DNA of 64,000 bases from UBA11606 sp049437325 (GCA_049437325.1 JBMTIM010000009.1:1-64000), one strand, 5' to 3'. Shown: positions 16,831 to 25,931, counted from the stretch's first letter. Numbers and translations are program-made. The notes: generated from the letters alone by a model not told the origin.

Positions 16831-17897
16831 CCGGCTGGTTCATGCTCGCTGCGCTTGGGCTGCTCGCAGCCAACGCCTTCTTCGTCGCGGTCGAATTCGC
16901 GCTTCTGGCCAGCCGGGTGACCCGGCTCGAGCCGATGGCCGAGGACGGAACCGACAGGCGGGCGGTGCTCGCACTCGAGTCGATCCGTGATCTCCAACCG
17001 CAGCTTGCCGGTGCGCAGCTCAGCATCACCATGTCGTCGCTCGGCCTTGGGTATGTCGCCGAGCCGACACTGGAGCATCTTCTCGATGATGCGATCGGCG
17101 GCGTCTTCGACCTGCCGTCAGGGGTGACCCACACCCTGGCATTCCTGCTTGCGTTCACCGTTGTCGTCGTCATCCACATGGTGATCGGCGAAATGGTGCC
17201 GAAGAACATCGCGATCGCAATGCCGGAGCGGTCGGCTCGACTGCTTGCACCAGTCCACAACGCCTACGTGACGGTATTTCGACCGGTCGTCTGGTTCCTG
17301 ACCTGGGTGTCGAACGGCATCACGCGGTTGCTGGGAATGGAACCGGCTGACGAACTCAACACTGCGCTCACGGTCAACGAATTCCATCGCGTCATCGAGG
17401 GTGCGGTGGAGGAGGGCAAACTCGAAGCAGAGGAGCACGAGCTTTTGGCGGGTGCGCTCGATTTCCGGGCTCGGACCGCCGGATCGATCATGGTGCCTCG
17501 CCGGCGCCTCGTCACCGTCCCTCGTTCGACCTCGGTGGCCGAGATCGAGGCGCTCGTTGCTCGGGTCGGCCACAGCCGTATCCCCGTCACCGGTGTCAAC
17601 CCCGACGATGTCGTCGGGTTCGTGCACAGCAAGGACCTGTTGCGGTTCGGGGCCGGCGAGCGAGGTGACCCTGTGCCGCTCGAGATGGTTCGACGCATGC
17701 TCATCGTCACGCCCGACCATTCGGTTCGAGACCTCATGCGATTGATGCGTGGTCTTCGTCGCCATATGGCACTGGTGCGCACCAACGAGGGACAGCTTCT
17801 CGGGATGGTGACCCTCGAAGACGTCCTCGAGGCACTCGTCGGCGATATCACGGATGAAACCGACGGCGGCGCTCGAACGACTCCGGTCGATGCCTGA
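16827..17897 (+). CDS. CNNM/CorC-type (HlyC) transporter, second copy
   Basis: A protein of 356 residues, the same family as its upstream neighbour but lacking most of the C-terminal CorC_HlyC domain. The first helix carries ANAFFVAVEFALLASR, the membrane domain IGEMVPKNIAIAMPE, and the CBS pair SIMVPRRRLVTV and GMVTLEDVLEALVGDI. The ATG overlaps the previous stop (ATGA), so the pair is made together and may form a hetero-oligomer. Paired CNNM genes of unequal length are common in actinobacteria. Divalent cation transport is inferred from the family. Confidence 0.9.
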   Translation: MTGWFMLAALGLLAANAFFVAVEFALLASRVTRLEPMAEDGTDRRAVLALESIRDLQPQLAGAQLSITMSSLGLGYVAEPTLEHLLDDAIGGVFDLPSGVTHTLAFLLAFTVVVVIHMVIGEMVPKNIAIAMPERSARLLAPVHNAYVTVFRPVVWFLTWVSNGITRLLGMEPADELNTALTVNEFHRVIEGAVEEGKLEAEEHELLAGALDFRARTAGSIMVPRRRLVTVPRSTSVAEIEALVARVGHSRIPVTGVNPDDVVGFVHSKDLLRFGAGERGDPVPLEMVRRMLIVTPDHSVRDLMRLMRGLRRHMALVRTNEGQLLGMVTLEDVLEALVGDITDETDGGARTTPVDA

Positions 17898-17937
17898 CGC
17901 CCACGGTCGCCACAGTTCCCCGAGGGCGGCGCCGCTC

Positions 17938-17959
17938 GGCTCCAACCGGGGGCTTTGTT
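17938..17959 (+). terminator. Possible terminator after the CNNM pair
   Basis: A short stem (GCTCC with GGGGC, one G-U pair) is followed by TTTGTT. Weak, but it lies 41 bp after the CNNM stop and has the only T-rich tail in this gap. Confidence 0.35.
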
Positions 17960-17964
17960 ACTGA

Positions 17965-17984
17965 ACGCCCGGGGTGGCGGGCGT
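17965..17984. terminator. GC hairpin between convergent CNNM and fabI genes
   Basis: A perfect 7-bp stem, ACGCCCG and CGGGCGT, with a 6-nt loop. It has no U tract on either strand but is positioned to end transcription from both sides. Confidence 0.45.
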
Positions 17985-17997
17985 CATGGCAACAGCA

Positions 17998-18765
17998 TCA
18001 GACCCCGACTGCGTGGAAGCCACCGTCGACGTGGACCATCGATCCGGTGGTCGCCGGGAACCAGTCCGAAAGCAGCGCGACGGTCGAGCGGGCCACCGCA
18101 GAGGAGTCCTCGACGTTCCAGCCCAGCGGCGCACGGTCGTCCCACACGTCCTCGAACGCTTGGAACCCGGGAATCGACTTGGCCGCCATCGTCTTGACCG
18201 GACCGGCGGCGACCAGATTGCAACGGATGCCCTGCGGCCCCAACTCGCGGGCGAGGTAGCGGTTGCAGGATTCGAGCGCAGCCTTGGCGACTCCCATCCA
18301 GTTGTAGGCGGGCCACGCAGTCGTGGCATCGAAATCGAGACCGACGATCGAGCCGCCATCTGCCATCAGCGGCGCCACGGTCTCGGCGAGGGTCTTGAGC
18401 GAGTAGGCCGATATCTCGATCGCAACCTTGACGTCGTCCCACGTTGCGCCCATGAAATCCTCTCCGAGGCACGCCTCCGGAGCAAAGCCGATGGCGTGCA
18501 GGGCACCGTCGACCCGACCCCACGTCGAGGCGAGAGCTTCGTTGAGCGCCGGCACGTGATCGGGATCGGTGACGTCGAACTCGTACACCGCCGGCTCCGA
18601 CGGCAGCTTGCGCGCCGTGCGTTGGGTGAGGCGTAGGCCGCGGCCCGCACCGGTCAAGATGATCTCGGCCCCCTCCTCCTGCGCCAGCTTTGCAACGCCG
18701 AACGCAAGACTGGCGTCGGTGAGCACGCCGGTGATGAGGATCTTCTTGCCGTCGAGAATGCCCAC
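17998..18765 (-). CDS. fabI: Enoyl-ACP reductase, FabI/InhA type
   Basis: An NADH-dependent enoyl-ACP reductase of 255 residues, the last step of each fatty acid elongation cycle. It has LITGVLTDASLAFGVAK at the N-terminus, SIGF-like HAIGF, GGSIVGLDFDA, the catalytic YNWMGVAKAALES (Tyr-x6-Lys) at about 155-167 and PIGW-like PLGWN. It reads much like InhA throughout, including NLVAAGP and LLSDWFPATTG. The GTG start has AGGAG 11 nt upstream. It diverges from mshC; no fabG is adjacent, unlike the fabG-inhA pair of mycobacteria. Confidence 0.93.
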   Translation of the reverse strand: MGILDGKKILITGVLTDASLAFGVAKLAQEEGAEIILTGAGRGLRLTQRTARKLPSEPAVYEFDVTDPDHVPALNEALASTWGRVDGALHAIGFAPEACLGEDFMGATWDDVKVAIEISAYSLKTLAETVAPLMADGGSIVGLDFDATTAWPAYNWMGVAKAALESCNRYLARELGPQGIRCNLVAAGPVKTMAAKSIPGFQAFEDVWDDRAPLGWNVEDSSAVARSTVALLSDWFPATTGSMVHVDGGFHAVGV

Positions 18766-18839
18766 GGTGCTTTCGTCTCCTGAGGATGGGATCGGCTGGT
18801 TCGACCCACTCGTGTCACTGCACGTTACGGGCTGACGGG

Positions 18840-18845
18840 TACCGT
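18840..18845 (+). promoter_or_regulatory. -10 box of mshC
   Basis: TACCGT, 7 nt before the ATG, no Shine-Dalgarno. Confidence 0.5.
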
Positions 18846-18852
18846 CCACACG

Positions 18853-19965
18853 ATGCGGCTGTACGACACCGGGCGGGGTGAGATCGTCGACTTCGACCCG
18901 GGTCCGATCGTCACGATGTACGTGTGTGGCATCACGCCCTACGACGCCACCCATCTCGGGCACGCAGCCACGTATCTCACCTACGACGTGGTGCAGCGGC
19001 GGCTTATCGATCTTGGTCACCAGGTTCGCTACGTGCGCAACATCACCGACGTCGACGACGACATGCTTCGAGCCGCAGCGTCGCGTGATGTCCACTATCT
19101 CGATCTGGCATTCGGTGAGACGGCCCGCTTCGGTGACGACATGGCAGCACTCAATTGCCTTGCACCCTGGTCCGAACCTCGGGCAAGTGGAGCCATCCCG
19201 AACATTCGTGGCCTGATCGACACGCTGCTCACCCGCGGGGTGGCGTACCAGGTCGACGGCACCGTCTTCTTCGACACCAGCACCCCTGCCGACTTCGGTG
19301 CACTCGCCGGTGTCGGCTTCGAACGGATGCATGAGATCCTCGGTGCGTGGGGCGAAGAGCCCGACGATCCTCGGAAGCGCAATCCACTCGACTTCGTGCT
19401 GTGGCAGCCGTCAGTGGCCGGCGAACCGTCGTGGGACGCTCGCTGGGGGACGGGACGCCCTGGCTGGCATGTGGAGTGCTCGGCGATCGCGCTGCGCGAA
19501 CTCGGGCCCACCATCGACCTTCATGGCGGAGGGATCGATCTGCTGTACCCCCACCACGAGTCGGTTCGCGTGCAGTGCGAGGCGGCGACCGGAACGACCT
19601 TCGTGCGCCATTGGCTCCACCAAGCGATGGTGCACTGCAACGGTCGCAAGATGTCCAAGTCGGACGGGAATTTGATCTTCGTGCACGAGTTGCGGGAGCG
19701 GTACGAGCCTGCCGCAATCCGACTGGCGCTTTCGATCCATCACTATCGACGCCCGTGGAATTGGACCGACACCCTGCTGCCCGAAGCCGAGGCTCGGCTC
19801 GCACGGTGGCGGTCGGCGGGCAAGGGTGAGGCGGCGCTCGCTGCGGTTCGTGCCGCACTCGACAACGACCTCGACGTGCCGACCGCCATCAGCGCCATCG
19901 ATCGTGCCGCTGCCGAGGGTGGGGGTGTGGACCAGGCTGCTGCGCTCATCGGCGTGGCGCTCTGA
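18853..19965 (+). CDS. mshC: Cysteine:glucosaminyl-inositol ligase (mycothiol synthesis)
   Basis: MshC joins cysteine to GlcN-inositol in mycothiol synthesis. It descends from cysteinyl-tRNA synthetase. MYVCGITPYDATHLGHAAT (zinc Cys and HIGH-like motif), RNITDVDDDM, HVECSAIALRELG and the KMSKS loop KMSKSDGN are all present. At 370 residues it is shorter than the roughly 410 usual for MshC, with a reduced C-terminal helical region and no tRNA anticodon domain. That supports MshC rather than CysS. It implies the organism uses mycothiol as its main thiol. Confidence 0.88.
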   Translation: MRLYDTGRGEIVDFDPGPIVTMYVCGITPYDATHLGHAATYLTYDVVQRRLIDLGHQVRYVRNITDVDDDMLRAAASRDVHYLDLAFGETARFGDDMAALNCLAPWSEPRASGAIPNIRGLIDTLLTRGVAYQVDGTVFFDTSTPADFGALAGVGFERMHEILGAWGEEPDDPRKRNPLDFVLWQPSVAGEPSWDARWGTGRPGWHVECSAIALRELGPTIDLHGGGIDLLYPHHESVRVQCEAATGTTFVRHWLHQAMVHCNGRKMSKSDGNLIFVHELRERYEPAAIRLALSIHHYRRPWNWTDTLLPEAEARLARWRSAGKGEAALAAVRAALDNDLDVPTAISAIDRAAAEGGGVDQAAALIGVAL

Positions 19966-20005
19966 TCACGACGGAAGAACCGCCGCCGGTCGTGGGGCGC
20001 GCCGG

Positions 20006-20011
20006 TAGTCT
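20006..20011 (+). promoter_or_regulatory. -10 box of thrS
   Basis: TAGTCT, 8 nt before the ATG, no Shine-Dalgarno. Confidence 0.5.
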
Positions 20012-20019
20012 GGGTCCTC

Positions 20020-22005
20020 ATGTCCGATGTGATCTCCGTAGTGCTGCCCGACGGCTCCCGCCGCGAACTCCCGGCCGGTGCGACGACGTTGACCCTTGCC
20101 GAATCGATCGGACCTCGACTTGCTTCCGATGCGATCATCGGTGTGGTCGACGGCCTCGAGGTCGACGTGAACGTTCCACTCACCGACGGCGCCGCCGTGG
20201 AGATCGTGACCTCCTCGAGTGAGCGTGGTCTGCGCACCATTCGCCATTCGACCGCCCATGTGATGGCGCAGGCGATCCTCGATCTCTACCCGGGAGCGCA
20301 GCTGGCGATCGGCCCGCCGATCGAGTTCGGGTTCTACTACGACGTCGAGTTGCCGGACGGCAAGACGCTCAGCGAGGACGACCTCGAGCACATCGAGGCT
20401 CGGATGACCGAGATCGTTGCCGCCGACCAAGCCTTCGTGCGTCACGAGCTGCCTGCATCGGAGGCGGCCGCCTTCTTTGCCGACGAGCCGTACAAGGCCG
20501 AGATCATCGAGCGGGTGATCAGCGGCGCGGCCAGTGGGGAGGATTCGGGCGAGATCGGCGGAGGCGACTCGATCAGCTACTACAGCAATGGCCCGGTGGG
20601 TGAGGAGGGGGCATTCCGCGACATGTGCACCGGTCCCCACGTTCCGTCGACCGGTCGACTCGCGTATTTCAAACTGCAGTCGGTTGCGGGGGCCTACTGG
20701 CGAGGCGATGTCACCCGTCCGATGCTGCAACGCATCTACGGCACCGCGTGGGATTCGAAGAAGGCACTCAAGGCCCATCTGCAGATGTTGGCCGAGGCGG
20801 AGAAGCGTGATCATCGCCGCCTCGCCGCCGAACTCGATCTCGTCAGCTGGCCCGATGAGCTCGGCCCCGGCCTCGCCGTGTGGCATCCCAAAGGGGCACT
20901 GATCCGGAAGATCATGGAGGACTACTCCCGCGATCGTCACGAGCACGGTGGCTACGAGTTCGTCGTCTCCCCTCACATCGCGAAGTCGGTGCTGTGGGAG
21001 ACCTCCGGTCACCTCGACTTCTACGCCGACGGCATGTACCCGCCCATGGAGATGGATGGCGCGACCTACTACCCGAAGCCGATGAACTGCCCGTTCCACG
21101 TCATGATCTACCGCTCGCGGCAGCGGAGCTATCGCGAACTTCCGCTCCGGATGTTCGAGTTGGGGGCGGTGTACCGCTATGAGTTGTCGGGTGCAGTCCA
21201 CGGTCTCATGCGCAGCCGAGGGTTCACACAGGACGACAGCCACATCTTCACCACCCAGGAAGCCATCCAGAGCGAATTGGCCTCGCTGCTCGACTTCGTC
21301 CTGTCGGTCCTGCGGGCGTTCGGCTTCGACGACTTCCAGGCAAAGCTCTCGACTCGCCCGCCGGTGAAGTCGGTCGGTGACGACGCCCTGTGGGACGAGG
21401 CAACCGACGGCTTGCGCGCCGCACTCGAGAAACAGGGTCTGGACTACGTCGTCGACGAGGGAGGCGGAGCGTTCTACGGCCCCAAGATCGACGTCGATGT
21501 GAAAGATGCAATCGGCCGCGCCTGGCAGCTGTCGACGATTCAGCTGGACTTCAATTTGCCGGAGCGTTTCGATCTCGAATACGTGGCCAGTGATGGCAGC
21601 CGCAAACGGCCCGTCATGATCCATCGTGCGTTGATGGGTTCGATCGAGCGATTCTTCGGTGTGCTGATCGAGCACTACGCCGGCGCGTTCCCGGCTTGGC
21701 TTGCGCCGACGCAGGTGCGCGTGCTGCCGGTGGCCGACGTCCATCAGCCCTATGCCGACGGCCTCGTGGCCGACATGCGTGAGGCCGGCTTTCGGGTTGA
21801 CACCGTCGGTGCTGTCGAACCGCTTGGCAAACGGGTTCGCAACGGCAAGGTCGAGAAGGTGCCCTACGTCCTTGTGGTCGGCGACGACGATGTCGCCAAC
21901 GGCACGGTCGGCGTCAATCGTCGCGGTGAGGACACCCCGGAGCGTGATGTGACGGTCGCCGCATTCGTCGAAGCACTCCGGGTCGAGGTGGACGAGAAGC
22001 GGTGA
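20020..22005 (+). CDS. thrS: Threonyl-tRNA synthetase
   Basis: A class II synthetase of 661 residues that charges tRNA-Thr. N-terminal TGS domain (1-65), the editing domain with RHSTAHVMAQA (His pair) at about 73, then the catalytic core. Zinc ligands are the Cys of MNCPFHV, a His after it and the His of MIHRALMGS. The anticodon-binding domain starts at about residue 560. It heads the thrS-HIT-(membrane protein)-pgsA-patA-pimA group that is also found in mycobacteria. Confidence 0.97.
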   Translation: MSDVISVVLPDGSRRELPAGATTLTLAESIGPRLASDAIIGVVDGLEVDVNVPLTDGAAVEIVTSSSERGLRTIRHSTAHVMAQAILDLYPGAQLAIGPPIEFGFYYDVELPDGKTLSEDDLEHIEARMTEIVAADQAFVRHELPASEAAAFFADEPYKAEIIERVISGAASGEDSGEIGGGDSISYYSNGPVGEEGAFRDMCTGPHVPSTGRLAYFKLQSVAGAYWRGDVTRPMLQRIYGTAWDSKKALKAHLQMLAEAEKRDHRRLAAELDLVSWPDELGPGLAVWHPKGALIRKIMEDYSRDRHEHGGYEFVVSPHIAKSVLWETSGHLDFYADGMYPPMEMDGATYYPKPMNCPFHVMIYRSRQRSYRELPLRMFELGAVYRYELSGAVHGLMRSRGFTQDDSHIFTTQEAIQSELASLLDFVLSVLRAFGFDDFQAKLSTRPPVKSVGDDALWDEATDGLRAALEKQGLDYVVDEGGGAFYGPKIDVDVKDAIGRAWQLSTIQLDFNLPERFDLEYVASDGSRKRPVMIHRALMGSIERFFGVLIEHYAGAFPAWLAPTQVRVLPVADVHQPYADGLVADMREAGFRVDTVGAVEPLGKRVRNGKVEKVPYVLVVGDDDVANGTVGVNRRGEDTPERDVTVAAFVEALRVEVDEKR

Positions 22006-22009
22006 TGGC

Positions 22010-22531
22010 GTGAGCCTCGAACAGCTCTGGGCCGGTTGGCGTCTTCGCTACATCGAAGGTGCCGATCGTCCGGAGGACGAGCGATCCTCCTCCCGATCCG
22101 AGGGCCTGACCCTTTTCGAGGCGATCTTCCGATCCGATCTCCCCGACGACGAGCGCTACGTGCTCTGGACCGGCGAAACCTGCTTTGCCCTGCTCAATGC
22201 GTTTCCCTATACGAATGGTCACCTGATGGTGCTTCCGCAGCGTGGGGTGGCGTCGCTCGACGGCCTCACCGACGATGAGTACACCGAGCTCTGGACCGGC
22301 GTGCGGTGTGCAACGCACGCAGTGCAGACGGCGTACGAGCCCGAGGGCATCAATGTCGGGCTCAACCTCGGGCGGGGGGCAGGTGCCGGCGTGCCCGACC
22401 ACCTGCACGTGCACGTGCTTCCGCGCTGGGGTGGTGACACGAACTTCATGACCACCGTTGCCAATACCCGGGTCTTGCCCGAGTCGCTCGGTGACTCCTG
22501 GCGACGTCTCTCCGACGCCTGGCCCGCATAA
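22010..22531 (+). CDS. HIT-family nucleotide hydrolase/phosphorylase
   Basis: A histidine-triad protein of 173 residues acting on AMP- or dinucleotide-type substrates such as Ap4A. The triad is DHLHVHVLPRW at about 127-137. ALLNAFPYTNGHLMVLPQRG is the family's nucleotide-binding strand. The GTG start lies 4 nt after thrS. The neighbours match those of the Ap4A phosphorylase Rv2613c of M. tuberculosis, so that activity is a reasonable guess. Its TAA stop is also the first half of the next gene's -10 box. Confidence 0.92.
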   Translation: MSLEQLWAGWRLRYIEGADRPEDERSSSRSEGLTLFEAIFRSDLPDDERYVLWTGETCFALLNAFPYTNGHLMVLPQRGVASLDGLTDDEYTELWTGVRCATHAVQTAYEPEGINVGLNLGRGAGAGVPDHLHVHVLPRWGGDTNFMTTVANTRVLPESLGDSWRRLSDAWPA

Positions 22532-22534
22532 CCT
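22529..22534 (+). promoter_or_regulatory. -10 box fused to the HIT stop codon
   Basis: TAACCT; its TAA is the HIT stop. It ends 6 nt before the next ATG, with no Shine-Dalgarno. Confidence 0.45.
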
Positions 22535-22540
22535 GACCGC

Positions 22541-23044
22541 ATGGCTGAGATCGACGAGGGCGACATCCGCGACGAGCTGCCGGCTGACCTCGATCCGTCG
22601 CAAGTCACGGCGCCGTACCTCTTTCCCAACAACAGTCGCCGCAGGATTCCGGCGGTGCTCTACACGTTGGTCGGACTCGGTTGCCTGGTGCTCTGGTGGG
22701 CAGCCGGCGACCAGGCAGTCTTGGTCAACCGGGGCGTCGCCGTCGCCGGCGTGGTGCTGATCGTCATCGCGCTGTACCACGGGCAGGGGGCATGGGATCT
22801 TGCATTCGACGAAGAACATGCGCTCGGTGCGGCGGCCGAGGCGGTTGGCTTTCCCGCTGGCCATGCGTCTGCTCAGCTCGGCTGGCGAGGTCTGCGCAGC
22901 AGGCCGACCTGGCGGATCCTGCTCTACAGCAACGAGGCGGTCCCCGAGAGTCGGGGCCTTGTGATGGTCGACGGCGTCGATGGCGAGATCATCGACCAGT
23001 TCGTCGAGAAGAACCCCGAGGACTGGACGAGTTACCAGTCCTGA
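22541..23044 (+). CDS. Hypothetical membrane protein in the PI-synthesis cluster
   Basis: A protein of 167 residues with a charged N-terminal segment, two adjacent membrane helices (about 37-55 and 65-80) and a cytoplasmic C-terminal half of about 85 residues with a GWRGLRSRPTWRILLYSNE stretch. I know no function. It lies between the HIT gene and the phosphatidylinositol-phosphate synthase gene, where mycobacteria have nothing, so a role in membrane lipid synthesis is only suggested by position. Confidence 0.75.
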   Translation: MAEIDEGDIRDELPADLDPSQVTAPYLFPNNSRRRIPAVLYTLVGLGCLVLWWAAGDQAVLVNRGVAVAGVVLIVIALYHGQGAWDLAFDEEHALGAAAEAVGFPAGHASAQLGWRGLRSRPTWRILLYSNEAVPESRGLVMVDGVDGEIIDQFVEKNPEDWTSYQS

Positions 23045-23120
23045 TCCACTCGCTCGGGTCGGGAGTGTCGAGCCGTGCCGAGTCCGCGCGCCGTACTCGG
23101 GGACGTGCCGGGTTGGCTGC

Positions 23121-23126
23121 TAGCAT
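23121..23126 (+). promoter_or_regulatory. -10 box of the pgsA-patA-pimA operon
   Basis: TAGCAT, about 30 nt before the pgsA ATG. Here the mRNA would have a short leader with GGGAG as ribosome site. Confidence 0.35.
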
Positions 23127-23155
23127 GGCTCGGTACCCCACCCGGGAGTTGTCTC

Positions 23156-23845
23156 ATGTTCGACGGCAACCTGCGCGAACAGGTCGACAGAGGGCTCGTG
23201 CCCATCGGTCGCAGTCTCGTCAAGACGGGCATCACGCCCAACGTCATCACCATCATCGGCATCGTCATGAGCTGCGTCGCCGCCGTCACCATCGGTGCGG
23301 GGTACCTCCGTCTCGGGTTCCTGTTCCTGCTGCTCACCGGTATTCCCGACGCGCTCGACGGTGCAGTTGCTCGGGCCGCCGGTACCGGGTCCAAGCGCGG
23401 CGCCTACTTCGACTCGGTCTCCGATCGCCTGACCGACGGCATGCTCTTCGGCGGCGTTGCGTGGTATCTGGCCAGCAACGAGCCAGGTCGCATCATGATG
23501 TTGCCCGTCGCCATCATGGGCCTTGCCATGTTCATCTCGTACCAGCGGGCCAAAGCCGAGTCGCTGGGGTGGGACGCCAAGGGCGGGATCATGGAACGCG
23601 CCGAGCGGGTCATCGTGCTCGCCTTCGCCCTGTTGTTCCCCGAACTGCTCATCCCGACCCTGTGGGTCATGCTGGTACTCACCACGATCACTGCCGCCCA
23701 ACGATTCGCAAAGGTCTGGAAGCAGGCATCGGTCGATGCGCCCGTCCCGCCGAGCAGACAGCGTCGAATCCCTCGTCGTCAGCGCGCCTCGGAGCCGCAA
23801 TGGCGACAGCGCATGCAGGCCCGCAGGGCCGCTCGCCAGAACTGA
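23156..23845 (+). CDS. pgsA: Phosphatidylinositol phosphate synthase (CDP-alcohol phosphatidyltransferase)
   Basis: An integral membrane enzyme of 229 residues with about six helices. The full family motif D-x2-DG-x2-AR-x8-G-x3-D-x3-D is present at about 63-88 (DALDGAVAR, then FDSVSD). In actinobacteria this enzyme makes PI-phosphate from CDP-diacylglycerol and inositol phosphate. The position next to PatA-like and PimA genes supports that specificity over phosphatidylglycerol phosphate. The ATG was chosen for its GGGAG ribosome site; a longer frame upstream is unsupported. The C-terminus is Arg-rich. Confidence 0.9.
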   Translation: MFDGNLREQVDRGLVPIGRSLVKTGITPNVITIIGIVMSCVAAVTIGAGYLRLGFLFLLLTGIPDALDGAVARAAGTGSKRGAYFDSVSDRLTDGMLFGGVAWYLASNEPGRIMMLPVAIMGLAMFISYQRAKAESLGWDAKGGIMERAERVIVLAFALLFPELLIPTLWVMLVLTTITAAQRFAKVWKQASVDAPVPPSRQRRIPRRQRASEPQWRQRMQARRAARQN

Positions 23846-23873
23846 TCGATTCGGCGAACTCTTCCTGATCGCG

Positions 23874-24800
23874 ATGGTCGGTGTCGGTGCGTACAAGGCG
23901 GGTGCCTTCCTCGCCCGCCGTGTCCCGGACGGCGTTGCCACGGCAGCTGCGCGACTGGGAGGCTTCGGTGCGGGGATGCTCGCCGGTGATGCAGGCACGA
24001 TCGTCGGGCGCAACCTCGAGCGGGTCTACGGACGCGAGTTGGGATCGGCTGAGAAGCGTCGAAAGATCGCCGAGACCTTCGAGTGGTACAGCCGGTACTA
24101 CGTCGAGAGTTTCCGCCTCCCCGCCGTCGGGGTCGAGGAACTCGACCGGGGCTTCTCCTATGACGGCGTCGATACGATCGAGAAACACTGTGGTCCGGGC
24201 AAGGGCGGGGCGATCCTCGCTCTTCCGCACCTCGGAACCTGGGAGTGGGCTGCATTCTGGCTCGCTCGGGTGATCGATGTGAAGGTGACTGCGATCGTCG
24301 AGCCGCTGCAACCTCCGGAGTTGTTCGATTGGTTCGTCGGTCTGCGCGAATCGCTCGGAATGGAGATCCATCCGCTTGGTCCGAACGCCTTCAAGCAGAT
24401 CCTTGCCGCACTGAAACAGGGCCACCTGGTGTGTTTGCTGTGCGATCGGGACCTGCAGGGGACCGGTGTTCCTGTCACGTTCTTCGGAGAGAAAACGACC
24501 CTTCCGGCTGGGCCCGCAACCTTGGCACTTCGCACAGGGGTACCCCTGATGCCCTCTGCGGTCTACTGGCGCAGCAGTGCGCGGCACGGTCTGTGCGGGC
24601 GTCCCCTCCAGATCGAACGAACGGGTCGACTGCGCGACGATGTGCAGCGCGTCACGCAGATGATCGCCGACGACTTCGAGATGTTGATTCGGCAGGCACC
24701 CGAACAATGGCATCTGCTGAACCCCAACTGGCCGAGCGACTACGAGGCGCTCGGTCGCGAGATTCCCGAGCATCTGCAAGGCCTGGGCGGGGGGAGATAG
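23874..24800 (+). CDS. PI-mannoside acyltransferase, PatA-like (LpxL/HtrB family)
   Basis: A lysophospholipid-type acyltransferase of 308 residues at the inner face of the membrane. The catalytic motif is PHLGTWEWA at about 100: His, then Glu five places on, as in actinobacterial PatA rather than the HxxxxD of LpxL. LLCDRDLQGTGVPVTFFGE is the family's second block. It should acylate the mannose of PI-mannosides. It lies between pgsA and pimA, as in mycobacteria. The first ATG in frame was used; no clear ribosome site. Confidence 0.88.
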   Translation: MVGVGAYKAGAFLARRVPDGVATAAARLGGFGAGMLAGDAGTIVGRNLERVYGRELGSAEKRRKIAETFEWYSRYYVESFRLPAVGVEELDRGFSYDGVDTIEKHCGPGKGGAILALPHLGTWEWAAFWLARVIDVKVTAIVEPLQPPELFDWFVGLRESLGMEIHPLGPNAFKQILAALKQGHLVCLLCDRDLQGTGVPVTFFGEKTTLPAGPATLALRTGVPLMPSAVYWRSSARHGLCGRPLQIERTGRLRDDVQRVTQMIADDFEMLIRQAPEQWHLLNPNWPSDYEALGREIPEHLQGLGGGR

Positions 24801-24803
24801 GCG

Positions 24804-25886
24804 ATGCGCATCGGGATCATCTGTCCGTACAGCCTCACCGTGCCCGGCGGGGTGCAGATGCAGGTCCTCGGCCTCGCCCGTGCGCTGCGCCGGCACGGCG
24901 AGCGCGTGCGGGTACTCGCCCCGTGTGACGGGCCACCGCCTGACGCAGGCGTCACGCCACTCGGCAACAGCCTTCCGACCGCTGCGAACGGGTCGATCGC
25001 ACCGATCGCGCCAGACCCAGCCGCCCAACTACGCGCCGTGCGAGCCATGCGCGACGAGGACTTCGACGTCATACACATCCACGAGCCGCTCTCGCCGGGA
25101 CCGAATCACACCGCGCTGCTCTTGCGGCCCGCGCCGATCATCGGAACCTTCCATGCAGCCGGCGGCAGCCTCGCCTACGACCTCATGCAGCGTGGAGTGC
25201 GGTTTCTCGCCGGTCGACTCGACGACCGGGTGGCGGTGTCCGAAGACGCCCGAAAGATGGCGGAGGAAGCTCTCGGCGGCACGTACGATCTCGTGTTCAA
25301 CGGGGTGGAACTCGCCCGCTTCTCGGCAGGGCAGCCGCACCCCACCACCGGCCCGACGATCCTCTTCCTCGGCCGCCACGAACCCCGCAAAGGGCTTCGG
25401 GTATTGCTCGATGCCATGGTCGACCTCCCATCCGACACCCGTCTGTGGATCGCCGGGGACGGCCACGAGACCGCCGAACTCAAACAGCGCTACGCAGGCG
25501 ACAGCCGACTCGAATGGTTGGGAACGATCAGCGAGAGCGAGAAAGTTGCCCGTCTGCAGGGCGCCGACGTGTTCTGTGCCCCCTCGTTGCACGGCGAATC
25601 GTTCGGCATCGTGCTTCTCGAGGCCATGGCGGCGGGCACTGCGGTGGTGGCCGGAGACATTCCGGGCTACGCCAACGTGGCTCGCCACGGACGTGACGCC
25701 CTGTTGGTGCCACCGAACGACGCTCGCTCGCTCGCCGACGCGATTCGAGTCGCGTTGAACGATGCAGCGCAACGGGAGCGACTGATCGACTCGGGCCTCA
25801 AGCGAGCAGAGGAGTTCTCGATGGCGCGGCTGGCCGAGGTGTACTTGGCCCGCTACGAGCGTCTCATTGCCCACGCAGCCGTCTGA
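24804..25886 (+). CDS. pimA: Phosphatidylinositol mannosyltransferase PimA
   Basis: A GT4 glycosyltransferase of 360 residues that moves the first mannose from GDP-mannose to PI. MRIGIICPYSLTVPGGVQ at the N-terminus with the GG loop, HIHEPLSPG at about 92, FLGRHEPRKGL at about 190 and the E-x7-E motif ESFGIVLLEAMAAG at about 268 all match PimA. It begins 3 nt after the acyltransferase gene. The cluster implies that the organism makes PI-mannosides. Confidence 0.92.
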   Translation: MRIGIICPYSLTVPGGVQMQVLGLARALRRHGERVRVLAPCDGPPPDAGVTPLGNSLPTAANGSIAPIAPDPAAQLRAVRAMRDEDFDVIHIHEPLSPGPNHTALLLRPAPIIGTFHAAGGSLAYDLMQRGVRFLAGRLDDRVAVSEDARKMAEEALGGTYDLVFNGVELARFSAGQPHPTTGPTILFLGRHEPRKGLRVLLDAMVDLPSDTRLWIAGDGHETAELKQRYAGDSRLEWLGTISESEKVARLQGADVFCAPSLHGESFGIVLLEAMAAGTAVVAGDIPGYANVARHGRDALLVPPNDARSLADAIRVALNDAAQRERLIDSGLKRAEEFSMARLAEVYLARYERLIAHAAV

Positions 25887-25915
25887 CTGCGGGCTTCCCG
25901 AGCGTTCCGGTTCGG

Positions 25916-25921
25916 TACAGT
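25916..25921 (+). promoter_or_regulatory. -10 box of the lemA operon
   Basis: TACAGT, 45 nt before the LemA ATG. Unlike most promoters here it gives a leader mRNA, with GGAGGT (25951-25956) as ribosome site. Confidence 0.45.
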
Positions 25922-25931
25922 GATGGTCGCC

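Noticed and set aside
18853..19965. Cysteinyl-tRNA synthetase as identity of this gene
   Set aside because: The sequence CGITPYDATHLGHAAT and the missing tRNA-binding C-terminal part fit MshC.
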